Shown here: piece after piece, positions 21,812 to 32,800 of the stretch
Position numbering within the stretch: the stretch's first letter is position 1
How the letters are laid out: each line of letters opens with the position of its first letter
NCBI GenBank assembly: GCA_029718625.1
Contig: CM056396.1
Coordinates: forward strand, 25,979,616-26,043,615
DNA length: 64,000 nucleotides
Source of the DNA: Synaphobranchus kaupii
Lineage: Eukaryota; Chordata; Actinopteri; Anguilliformes; Synaphobranchidae
Direction of reading: 5' to 3'
Program-made: the position numbers and the translations under genes
The notes under the pieces: generated by a model
Told to the model about the DNA's origin: nothing
The model's input: the letters and a program-made list of their open reading frames with translations, nothing else
The model's database searches: none

Positions 21812-23966
21812 TTTTCCAATATAGGCCCAAAACAGCTTTGCTTTATACAGCTGGAGTCCAATATAGAACTGAACCAGCTTTGATTTTTACAGCTGGGGTC
21901 CAATATAGAACTGAACCAGCTTTGATTTTTACAGCTGGAGTCCAATATAGAACTGAACCAGCTTTGATTTTTACAGCTGGGGTCCAATATAGAACTGAAC
22001 CAGCTTTGATTTTTACAGCTGGAGTCCAATATAGAACTGAACCAGCTTTGCTTTTTACAGCTGGAGTTCAATATAGACTGAACCAGCTTTGCTTTTTACA
22101 GCTGGGGTCCAATATAGAACTTAACCAGCTTTGATTTTTACAGCTGGGGTCCAATATAGAACTGAACCAGCTTTGATTTTTACAGCTGGAGTCCAATATA
22201 GAACTGAACCAGCTTTGATTTTTACAGCTGGAGTCCAATATAGAACTGAACCAGCTTTGATTTTTACAGCTGGAGTCCAATATAGAACTGAACCAGCTTT
22301 GATTTTTACAGCTGGGGTCCAATATAGAACTGAACCAGCTTTGATTTTTACAGCTGGGGTCCAATATAGAACTGAACCAGCTTTGATTTTTACAGCTGGA
22401 GTCCAATATAGAACTGAACCAGCTTTGATTTTTACAGCTGGGGTCCAATATAGAACTGAACCAGCTTTGCTTTTTACAGCTGGAGTCCAATATAGAACTG
22501 AACCAGCTTTGATTTTTACAGCTGGGGTCCAATATAGAACTGAACCAGCTTTGATTTTTACAGCTGGAGTCCAATATAGAACTGAACCAGCTTTGATTTT
22601 TACAGCTGGGGTCCAATATAGAACTGAACCAGCTTTGATTTTTACAGCTGGGGTCCAATATAGAACTGAACCAGCTTTGATTTTTACAGCTGGGGTCCAA
22701 TATAGAACTGAACCAGCTTTGATTTTTACAGCTGGAGTCCAATATAGAACTGAACCAGCTTTGATTTTTACAGCTGGAGTCCAATATAGAACTGAACCAG
22801 CTTTGATTTTTACAGCTGGGGTCCAATATAGAACTGAACCAGCTTTGATTTTTACAGCTGGGGTCCAATATAGAACTGAACCAGCTTTGATTTTTACAGC
22901 TGGAGTCCAATATAGAACTGAACCAGCTTTGATTTTTACAGCTGGAGTCCAATATAGAACTGAACCAGCTTTGATTTTTACAGCTGGGGTCCAATATAGA
23001 ACTGAACCAGCTTTGATTTTTACAGCTGGAGTCCAATATAGAACTGAACCAGCTTTGATTTTTACAGCTGGAGTCGAATATAGAACTGAACCAGCTTTGA
23101 TTTTTACAGCTGGGGTCCAATATAGAACTGAACCAGCTTTGATTTTTACAGCTGGGGTCCAATATAGAACTGAACCAGCTTTGATTTTTACAGCTGGGGT
23201 CCAATATAGAACTGAACCAGCTTTGATTTTTACAGCTGGGGTCCAATATAGAACTGAACCAGCTTTGATTTTTACAGCTGGGGTCCAATATAGAACTGAA
23301 CCAGCTTTGATTTTTACAGCTGGAGTCCAATATAGAACTGAACCAGCTTTGATTTTTACAGCTGGGGTCCAATATAGAACTGAACCAGCTTTGCTTTTTA
23401 CAGCTGGCGTTCAATATAGAACTGAACCAGCTTTGATTTTTACAGCTGGGGTCCAATATAGAACTGAACCAGCTTTGATTTTTACAGCTGGAGTCCAATA
23501 TAGAACTGAACCAGCTTTGATTTTTACAGCTGGGGTCCAATATAGAACTGAACCAGCTTTGCTTTTTACAGCTGGCGTTCAATATAGACTGAACCAGCTT
23601 TGCTTTTTACAGCTGGGGTCCAATATAGAACTGAACCAGCTTTGATTTTTACAGCTGGAGTCCAATATAGAACTGAACCAGCTTTGATTTTTACAGCTGG
23701 AGTCCAATATACAACTGAACCAGCTTTGATTTTTACAGCTGGAGTCCAATATAGAACTGAACCAGCTTTGATTTTTACAGCTGGAGTCCAATATAGAACT
23801 GAACCAGCTTTGATTTTTACAGCTGGAGTCCAATATAGAACTGAACCAGCTTTGATTTTTACAGCTGGAGTCCAATATACAACTGAACCAGCTTTGATTT
23901 TTACAGCTGGGGTCCAATATAGAACTGAACCAGCTTTGATTTTTACAGCTGGAGTCCAATATACAA
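21812..23966 (+). repeat. 42-bp minisatellite, about 50 copies, hairpin in each unit
   Basis: The unit begins CCAGCTTTGATTTTTACAGC and continues TGG(A/G)GTCCAATATAGAACTGAA. CCAGCT and AGCTGG within each unit are perfect 6-bp inverted repeats 11 bases apart, and CAGCTG is an E-box-type hexamer. Because 42 bp is 14 codons and the unit lacks stops in some frames, 504-aa frames exist on both strands. Two units have single-base deletions (near 22075 and 23587). Both fall in a similar local context (TATAGACTGAACC), suggesting duplication of a multi-unit block. Confidence 0.98.
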
Positions 23967-24631
23967 CGTCAGATGAAATTAAACAAGACTCTTTGGTGTG
24001 GAGAAAAGCTAGCAGACATACAGTACATAGAGGCCATTCAGGAAGTGAGCTGCAGCCCTTGTAATGGAGAGTGTTTGTACATTCAGGCTGTATTTATGCT
24101 TAACTGACACACTGCTGTGTACTCTGGGGGTGGCCATTAATTCCCTGTGTCCGGGTCTGAGGAAAGAAACATAAACATCTATGTGGTGCCAAGAGCCGTT
24201 CTGTTTGTAATCATGTCCACCTGCGATTCCAGCTGCTGACACTCAACTCGTGACCCGGAATGTTCTCCGACGGTTGGGAACGGCGGCCGGAGGGATGAGG
24301 CGGTTGGAAGCGAGCGGCGTGCGCTCTCACGTTACGCGTCCCGCCGAATATTTCAATTTAAATGCAAAGCGTTAAAGCTGTGGGCCGTACATCAGGGGAG
24401 AACATCTCTGTCGCACGTCGCTCGAGGATCCATAAATAACCTCCTGTGCAATTGCTCCGATCCAAACGCGGTTTTATAGCTTAAGAGACATTCTGCATCC
24501 CTAATGGTAATGTATTTTAAAAACTCAGCGCTACATTTGGCTCTGATGTAACTGATCCAGTCTTCCAGCCAGCTGAACTGTAAAAGCGCCGGAGCTCGGG
24601 ATATGTTCTGAAAGCACGTGCCTTCATTATG
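23967..24631. other. unique sequence, nothing coding recognised
   Basis: Complex sequence with a GC-rich patch near 24250-24350. A 25-bp segment at 24389 resembles 3447. It could be conserved non-coding DNA, but this cannot be judged from one genome. Confidence 0.4.
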
Positions 24632-24790
24632 GCAGCAGTGTGGTGTAGTGTGGGTTTGATTCCCCGCTAACGCACTGCCATTCTACCCTTGAGCAAAGGT
24701 ACTTATCCCCAACTGCTTCAGGAAAAAAAAAAACATCCAATTGTATAAATACAGAGTAGAGAGCATCTAGCACTTTTCTGGAAATCACTT
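24632..24790 (+). mobile_element. degenerate tRNA-SINE copy
   Basis: The order GCAGTGTGGTGTAGTG, TTTGATTCCCC, CACTGCC, ACCCTTGAGCAAAGGTACTT, CTGCTTCAGG, TGTATAAAT matches the SINE at 44048. There are many changes and the 3' stem-loop tail is absent. It is an older copy of the same family. Confidence 0.7.
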
Positions 24791-24827
24791 TGATATTATT
24801 ATTATTATTTATTATTATTATTATTCA
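24791..24827 (+). repeat. (ATT)n microsatellite
   Basis: About 12 ATT units with one interruption, directly 3' of the degenerate SINE. Confidence 0.9.
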
Positions 24828-24960
24828 GTAATCGGGCCCTCTGTGTACCAACACTGCCAAATGTACCGCCATCTTGGATCTCTGGTCAGCCCAGCAGTGC
24901 CTCGTTCTCCCTCTCCACACCCAAAGCGAGCGTTCCCTGGAAAGGGTTAATTCCGGGCAC

Positions 24961-25174
24961 ATTACATTACATTATAGGCATTTAGCAGACGCTCTTATCC
25001 AGAGCGACTTACACAACTTCTTATTACATTTATCCATTTATACAGCTGGATATATACTGAATTCAGGTTAAGTACCTTGCTCAAGGGCACAACGGCAGTG
25101 TCCTACCTGGGAATCGAACCTGCAACCTTTCGGTTACAAGTCCAGTTCCTTAACCATTATACTACACTGCCGCC
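24961..25174 (-). mobile_element. tRNA-derived SINE with L2-type tail, full length
   Basis: On the minus strand it starts GGCGGCAGTGTAGTATAATG and has the B-box GGTTCGATTCCCAGGTAGG. It ends with the stem-loop CGCTCTGGATAAGAGCG and a short repeated TGTAA tail. It lacks about 5 bp (near CTGAATTCAGG) present in the other copies. No clear target-site duplication was seen. Confidence 0.92.
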
Positions 25175-26392
25175 CGTGTGGTTGCTATGGCATTAAGCGC
25201 CTTGACAGTTAACCTGGCTTAATAAAAAAAATCTTTTAAATTTTAATTACCGTGCAATTAACCCTGACTTTGTACAGCAGTTGAGGGATAACGGTTGTTG
25301 AGGGGCGGGGTTAACAGGCTGGATTTATATTGTAACATGGCCCCCTGGCACAGGCCTAAATCAATCTTACGTAACGCATTGTCAGGTGTAAACATAATTA
25401 TGGATGTAAATACAATGCTGAAGAGTCAATGTGCTCATTCCACAGCTCCGTGTTCTTAATTGAAAGCATCTCATTCCCTCTGAAGCTAAAACTATCATCA
25501 AAACTGTGACGCGTCTACTGGAAATTCAATTTACAGCTCTCTTATTCTGTGTCTCTCTATCAACATATCCTCACAACAACAAAAAAATCTAACAAAATTC
25601 CCACATGATTTGCCCATTTTTCCTACAGCGATTCCCAAACGTGGTCTTCTTTTTAAATAAAATAAAAACAATAACATTTCGCCAGGCAGAATCAATCGAT
25701 TTTTACACAGAATCATTCAGACTGTATCTGCAGTGATGTGGACACGCGTATGTGTGAAACGGCTTTGTTCTTTATGGCCGTGTTAACCCCGTCTCGACCT
25801 TCGCTGTCTGGGAATGAGCTAACTCAGCCAAGCCCCGCGTGATGACGTAACCCTAGAAACAGAAACAACAACAGTCGGAAACTGACGGTGTTGATAATAA
25901 CGTCCGCGCGGGGCTTTCGATGTCGACGCGATAAAAAAATCGGCGGCTCTGGAGTACAGTGCTATTTGTCACGGAGCGCAAGGACAATCGTAATCATCTC
26001 TTTCACTCGCCCGGCTCATCAGTCTTCCCCTCTCGCCGCGTATCGGGATCAATCTGCCCTCGTTTATATTAATCATCGCGTGTTTGTGAAACTGGCCAAA
26101 GTCAACGGAGGACAACAGAAACAACCCGCGCTGCTGAAAACAAGCCAAAACAAGCACAAAAAAACTGCTGTTCGGTACATACCTGCGTTTTTACTGTAGC
26201 CTATGATATACACATGGCATTTAGATGCTTATATATTCAGTAGATAACATGCTTTTTACTGTAGGCTATATATAGGCCAACACTATTTAATTTAAATTGG
26301 ATGTATTCTTCCCCTATAGATGCAACAAAGCAGATTCCTATAGGACAGTGTGGGGAAATATACTGGCCTGCTATAGAACCCCAATTTTCAGC
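25175..26392. other. unique non-coding sequence
   Basis: About 1.2 kb of complex sequence with a CpG-containing stretch near 25740-26110. Open frames up to 103 aa have no recognisable domain. Confidence 0.4.
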
Positions 26393-26652
26393 CTGGGGCA
26401 GTGAGTAGTGTGGCCTCACAGCAAGAAGGTCCCGGGTTTGAATACCCCGTGCGGGTACTACAGGGTCCCCCTCTCGGAGCATGTATGCAGATTCGGTTAA
26501 TTGGAGAATAAATTGCCCTTGGGGTGTGAGTGTTGGGTATGGGCCCTATGATGTATTGGAGACCTGTCCAATGTGTATTCCTGCCTTTCGCCCAATGCAT
26601 GCTGGGATAGGCTCCAGGAGTAAGTGGTGAAAAAAGGGGGATGGATGGTTTG
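26393..26652 (+). mobile_element. degenerate dispersed repeat (SINE/RTE-type, ATGGATGG tail)
   Basis: It contains a B-box-like GGGTTTGAATACCCC, then TTAATTGGAGAATAAATTGCC, GACCTGTCCA, CGCCCAATGCATGCTGGGAT and AGGCTCCAG, ending in GGGGGATGGATGG. This order is familiar from a repeat abundant in many teleost genomes. The minus-strand frames here are repeat-derived. Confidence 0.65.
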
Positions 26653-27590
26653 CAGCCCTCTTCCTGGAGAGCCACAGGACATGCTGGTTTTTTATTTCAC
26701 CGTAAAATCATGGATGGATTTAGAACCCAGATAACACTTCCTCACCTGCTTGTAGCACGCTGAGTGGACCATAATTTCACAGAGAGGTTGTTTTGCGATT
26801 TCAATTGCTTATTGCACACTACAATCATTAGGCAAATGAAGGACATGCTAAATAGGCTAGTACTGGGTACTTGTCATTGAGGATAACAGGACTTCCTTTG
26901 ATTTGGAAACGGCTTTGTGAATTAGCCTAATGTCACTCAAACAGTAGGCTAGAGGCAGTTACATTTTTCTGTCCAACACAGAGGCATAGAACTACATTGG
27001 CTTGACTATTTACTGCCAGTTAAAATCACATTCATTTGTGGCATAATGAATGTTGTCGATTGTGTCAAACTAAAGTGACATATGATGCATAGGCCTAATT
27101 AGCAAAATGGGTCTATTAGTAAAATGTATCAGAACTGAACACAGTCAGCACAAGGAAGACAACAATATTTCTACCATCACATTTTAATCAGAAGGCTAAT
27201 AATTAGGCCTACATAGCTGCAGTTTGAATTCTAAACCCTTATAGTATTAAAATTAAATCCGTTTTGAGTATGCAGTTAAAAAGCATCACTGTCTGCAAAC
27301 TCTGTTGTGATAAAGCAACATTGTAACTTAGATAACAGGTAGCATAACTTAAATTAGACAACATTGACTGGAGGCTAAATATGAAAACAAAAACAAACAA
27401 AAAAATAGCTAAGTTAGGCTATAGCACACTGAATCCCAAGCCCATCAAATCGCCGATTGTACCGTGTTTTGTTAAATGATACGTGAGTTTGGAAGGAGAT
27501 CTGGTAAGCTTTTTTCCATATTCACTCAAAAACATTTTTTTCTGTTGACATCCATGCATACCTGCACATACAATACAGGACGCACACTTC
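26653..27590. other. AT-rich unique sequence
   Basis: Low-GC complex sequence, probably intronic or intergenic. No exon, RNA gene or element was recognised. Confidence 0.4.
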
Positions 27591-28246
27591 GGTGTCATGG
27601 TTTGCACTTCAGCCCCTCCCAGAACGTCACGACTACGTGTGCGCTACGTAGTACACACAACATATTTGGATGGGGGCGTCCATTGTGCCATTGTTCAGTC
27701 CGGTAAAAACGTGAAACACGAAAGAGTGAGTGAAACTTTTTCCGTAATCGTTTCTGTTTTTGGAGACCAATAATAATCATATTGTAGAAATAGAACCCCT
27801 GTTATGTGCCTCGATTGGACTCGAATTAACATTATTGTAGTTGGTAGCGGTTAGCTGGTTAATTCGGCCTGGATTCTGCCTTGGCTAGTTTAGCCAGCTA
27901 ACGTTGCCCGTGATCAATGGGCAGTCGTGCTTTTGATGACATGACACGGTTTCAGAATATGTTCAAATATAGGCGATCGTGCATGTTACAGATGACAATC
28001 ATGTTTTCAAACGTCTTGTTTTGCAGTCACGGCGTTTATAAGGGAAGCTGGTTTCTAACAAACGAGCTAACTTTAGCTAGCTCATTCTGCAGCGTTGTAT
28101 TAACGTTAGCTGAGCTGTATTGGTACATTGTAGCTGCGGAACACATTGCTTCTGCAAAGCGTTAGCCAGCTTGCTATAATGACAATACAGATAGATGTCT
28201 ATCTAACTTGTGAAATATGACTAGCAACACACTATCGTTGGTAAGT
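27591..28246 (+). promoter_or_regulatory. candidate CpG-type promoter and first exon
   Basis: The stretch is CpG-richer than its AT-rich flanks and includes a CRE-like ACGTCAC near 27625 and GACCAAT at 27763-27772. Downstream lies sequence full of GTTAGC/GCTAGC motifs that are common in teleost 5' UTRs. An ATG at 28217 (A at -3) opens eight codons (MTSNTLSL) running straight into a consensus donor GTAAGT at 28241. No second exon could be identified, so this may equally be a chance arrangement or a non-coding transcript start inside the inferred chn2 intron 1. Confidence 0.25.
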
Positions 28247-29602
28247 GCACGAGTGCTTTTCTTTGTTATGGGAAACGGTAGTCATCGTTTGCACACATTT
28301 GCCCTTCTTAATTTAAGTTGGCTGAATAAAATCTGAATAATTTATGATATTTTGCTATCGAAATTTGCCTTGAACAAATACAGTATCCGCAGTGTTCGCA
28401 GTAGATGCAGGCTGGGTACCGTCGGCCCTTTGTCAAGTGCTGGACCTGGTTGTACAATTTTGCGTTCGATGGAATATGAGTCCAAAATGAACAAAATCAT
28501 AAGTACCTCTGGAACCTAACGGTCAATCTAACATTCATAAACTATTCGCGAACAAATGGGGCTACATTTCTTTAAGATGGAAATGGTTTGTAACAACCTC
28601 TAACAACATCTCATTTTATATAAAACACGCTGTAAACAACGGTCTATGATGCAGGTGTGGGTTGAGCGCAATCTAACCGCAATGCGACATGCTGTCTAGA
28701 TAGATAAATAATGCTTTAAAAATTCGGTTGTATTAAAGCAACGCAAAAACAATTCTCTAAACTGTAAGACACAGTCTAGCCACCTAAAGTAGAAGTCTTC
28801 AGTGTTTGATAAAGTTGGATCTTTTATAATGAGAAAGTTTGGCAATGCACTTGTGTGAACTGCCCTCTAGTTCAGTTGATGACCAAGTGGCCAAAATGAG
28901 TCACGTTTTGCACCAAAAGCTGGATATTAAATGGTTGTATGCACTATAAGATTTTTTTTAAATTATTGTTGTAAAAATAGAAGAATATTTTACATTTCTC
29001 ACACACACTTTGATCACACAGTGTTCATGGGTTGTTTGAGGTGAGCTAGTTGGCTAATATTTCTGTGCTATCAGGAGAGTGGCCTGCGCTAAGACTGAGT
29101 TATGTGCTTGACGCTTTCACATGGTTTTGTCACACGCGGTGGCGAGCGGTTCCTCTGTTCTTGTGGCAGTGAGACGTAGTGACCGTAGTTCCAGAGCGCT
29201 GGCCGCTAAGATGCTTCGGACTCTGTCTGACTGAAGAAAGGGACCATACACAATATTAGCGGGCCCAGCACATGGAAGTGCTGTCCTTAGAAGTAACAAT
29301 GTTATAGGTCCTGTAATCTACTTCCACAAGCTGAGGCAGAAATCTCCAATCTTCCCCTGATTTCTGTCTGTTAAAACACTATTGGCTTTGGCTCCATTGC
29401 AAAGTCTTAAACCGTAGTAATTTATTTACCCCTTGTACTGATTGTGCAGATGATGTTTTGGTCATGTCTTGGTTTGGTTTGTATCCTGGTGCAAAGTGTT
29501 GTCTTGAGCTGTTGACAAACACAGCCCATTTCTGTGAGGCAGGTGTGGCTGTGGTGGAAAAACTTTGTCTTCTCTGTGCCTGCTTTGATTTGAAGAGAGT
29601 GC
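28247..29602. other. unique non-coding sequence
   Basis: Mostly AT-rich. A small CpG-bearing patch at about 29090-29240 contains a 37-codon plus-strand frame (29121-29234) without recognisable similarity. Confidence 0.4.
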
Positions 29603-29755
29603 CGGTAATGTGTGTAGAAGAGTTTTACTGTTCTTGGAGAGAGTGGGGGGGGGGGTAACGTGTGCAGAAGAGTTTTACTGTTCTTGGAGAGAGTGGGGGG
29701 GGGGGGTAACGTGTGCAGAAGAGTTTTACTGTTCTTGGAGAGAGTGGCGGTAACG
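29603..29755 (+). repeat. ~54-bp tandem repeat, three copies
   Basis: Three copies of a unit beginning GTAACGTGTGCAGAAGAGTT and ending GGAGAGAGTGG plus a G-run. The G-run is absent from the last copy. Confidence 0.9.
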
Positions 29756-29899
29756 CACGGCTCGCAGTAGGACAGGCCGGAACCCTGGGACTTCAGGAAA
29801 CGTCTCTGTTTGATTTTAATTTAGCCGCTCACACAGCCAGTGATGTGGAATGTGCTGTAATGATGATGATGATAAACAGACGGGTCACAGGTCAGGTGA

Positions 29900-32800
29900 C
29901 GGTAGTGGTGTTGATCATGATGATAATGTTGGTTATAATGGCGGTAGTGGTGATGATGATGATGATGTTGGTCATGGTGGCGGTAGTGGTGTTGATGATG
30001 ATGTTGGTTATGATGGTGGTAGTGGTGTTGATGATGATGTTGGTTATGATGGCGGTAGTGGTGTTGATGATGATGTTGGTTATGATGGCGGTAGTGGTGT
30101 TGATGATGATGTTGGTTATGATGGTGGTAGTGGTGATGATGATGATGTTGGTTATGATGGCGGTAGTGGTGATGATGATGATGTTGGTTATGATGGTGGT
30201 AGTGGTGTTGATGATAATGTTGGTTATGATGTCGGTAGTGGTGTTGATGATGATGGTTATGGTGGCGGTAGTGGTGTTGATGATGATGTTGGTTATGATG
30301 GTGGTAGTGGTGATGATGATGTTGGTTATGATGGCGGTAGTGGTGTTGATCATGATGATAATGTTGGTTATGATGGCGGTAGTGGTGATGATGATGTTGG
30401 TTATGATGGCGGTAGTGGTGTTGATGATGATGGTTATGGTGGCAGTAGTGGTGTTGATGATGTTGGTTATGATGGCGGTAGTGATGATGATGATGATGTT
30501 GGTTATGGTGGCGGTAGTGGTGTTGATGATGATGTTGGTTATGATGGCGGTAGTAGTGATGATGATGATGATGTTGGTTATGGTGGCGGTAGTGGTGATG
30601 ATGATGATGTTGGTTATGATGGCGGTAGTAGTGATGATGATGATGATGTTGGTTATGGTGGCGGTAGTGGTGTTGATGATGATGTTGGTTATGATGGCGG
30701 TAGTGGTGATGATGATGATGTTGGTTATGGTGGCGGTAGTGGTGATGATGATGATGTTGGTTATGATGGCGGTAGTGGTGTTGATGATGATGTTGGTTAT
30801 GATGGCGGTAGTGGTGTTGATGATGATGTTGGTTATGATGGCGGTAGTGGTGATGATGATGATGTTGGTTATGGTGGCGGTAGTGGTGATGATGATGTTG
30901 GTTATGATGGCGGTAGTGGTGATGATGTTGGTTATGATGGAGGTAGTGATGATGATGATGTTGGTTATGGTGGCGGTAGTGGTGATGATGATGTTGGTTA
31001 TGGTGGCGATAGTGGTGATGATGTTGGTTATGATGGAGGTAGTGGTGATGATGATGGTTATGGTGGCGGTAGTGGTGATGATGATGATGTTGGTTATGAT
31101 GGCGGTAGTGGTGTTGATGATGATGTTGGTTATGATGGCGGTAGTGGTGATGATGATGATGTTGGTTATGGTGGCGGTAGTGGTGATGATGATGTTGGTT
31201 ATGGTGGCGATAGTGGTGATGATGTTGGTTATGATGGAGGTAGTGGTGATGATGATGTTGGTTATGGTGGCGATAGTGATGATGATGTTGGTTATGGTGG
31301 CGATAGTGATGATGATGTTGGTTATGATGGCGGTAGTAGTGATGATGATGATGATGTTGGTTATGGTGGCGGTAGTGATGATGATGTTGGTTATGATGGC
31401 GGTAGTAGTGATGATGATGATGACGTTGGTTATGGTGGCGGTAGTAGTGATGATGATGATGACGTTGGTTATGGTGGCGGTAGTGGTGTTGATGATGGTG
31501 TTGGTTATGATGGCGGTAGTGGTGATGATGATGATGTTGGTTATGGTGGCGGTAGTGGTGATGATGATGATGTTGGTTATGATGGCGGTAGTGGTGATGA
31601 TGATGATGTTGGTTATGGTGGCGATAGTGGTGATGATGATGATGTTGGTTATGGTGGCGATAGTGGTGATGATGTTGGTTATGATGGAGGTAGTGGTGAT
31701 GATGATGTTGGTTATGATGGCGGTAGTGGTGATGATGATGATGTTGGTTATGGTGGCGGTAGTGGTGTTGATGATGATGTTGGTTATGATGGCGGTAGTG
31801 GTGATGATGATGATGTTGGTTATGGTGGCGGTAGTGGTGATGATGATGATGATGTTGGTTATGATGGCGGTAGTGGTGGTGATGATGATGTTGGTTATGA
31901 TGGCGGTAGTGGTGATGATGTTGGTTATGATGGAGGTAGTGGTGATGATGATATTGGTTATGGTGGTGATAGTGATGATGATGTTGGTTATGGTGGCGAT
32001 AGTGATGATGATGTTGGTTATGATGGCGGTAGTAGTGATGATGATGATGATGTTGGTTATGGTGGCGGTAGTGGTGTTGATGATGATGTTGGTTATGATG
32101 GCGGTAGTGGTGATGATGATGTTGGTTATGGTGGTGATAGTGATGATGATGTTGGTTATGATGGAGGTAGTGGTGATGATGATGTTGGTTATGATGGCGG
32201 TAGTGGTGATGATGATGTTGGTTATGGTGGCGATAGTGGTGATGATGTTGGTTATGATGGAGGTAGTGGTGATGATGATGTTGGTTATGATGGCGGTAGT
32301 GGTGATGATGATGTTGGTTATGGTGGCGATAGTGATGATGATGTTGGTTATGATGGAGGTAGTGGTGATGATGATGTTGGTTATGGTGGCAGTAGTAGTG
32401 ATGATGATGATGATGTTGGTTATGGTGGCGGTAGTGGTGTTGATGATGGTGTTGGTTATGATGGCGGTAGTGGTGATGATGATGATGTTGGTTATGGTGG
32501 CGGTAGTGGTGATGATGATGATGTTGGTTATGATGGCGGTAGTGGTGATGATGATGATGTTGGTTATGGTGGCGATAGTGGTGATGATGATGATGTTGGT
32601 TATGGTGGCGATAGTGGTGATGATGTTGGTTATGATGGAGGTAGTGGTGATGATGATGTTGGTTATGATGGCGGTAGTGGTGATGATGATGATGTTGGTT
32701 ATGGTGGCGGTAGTGGTGATGATGATGATGTTGGTTATGGTGGCGGTAGTGGTGATGATGATGATGTTGGTTATGATGGCGGTAGTGGTGATGATGATGA

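Noticed and set aside
22068..23645. 504-aa repeat proteins on both strands
   Set aside because: They are complementary readings of the same 42-bp array. Open frames of identical length on both strands are expected from a stop-free unit of 14 codons.
29121..29234. 37-codon plus-strand frame (begins MVLSHAVASG)
   Set aside because: It has a complex composition and CpG context, but is short, shows no recognised similarity and has no supporting signals. Not enough to annotate as a gene.
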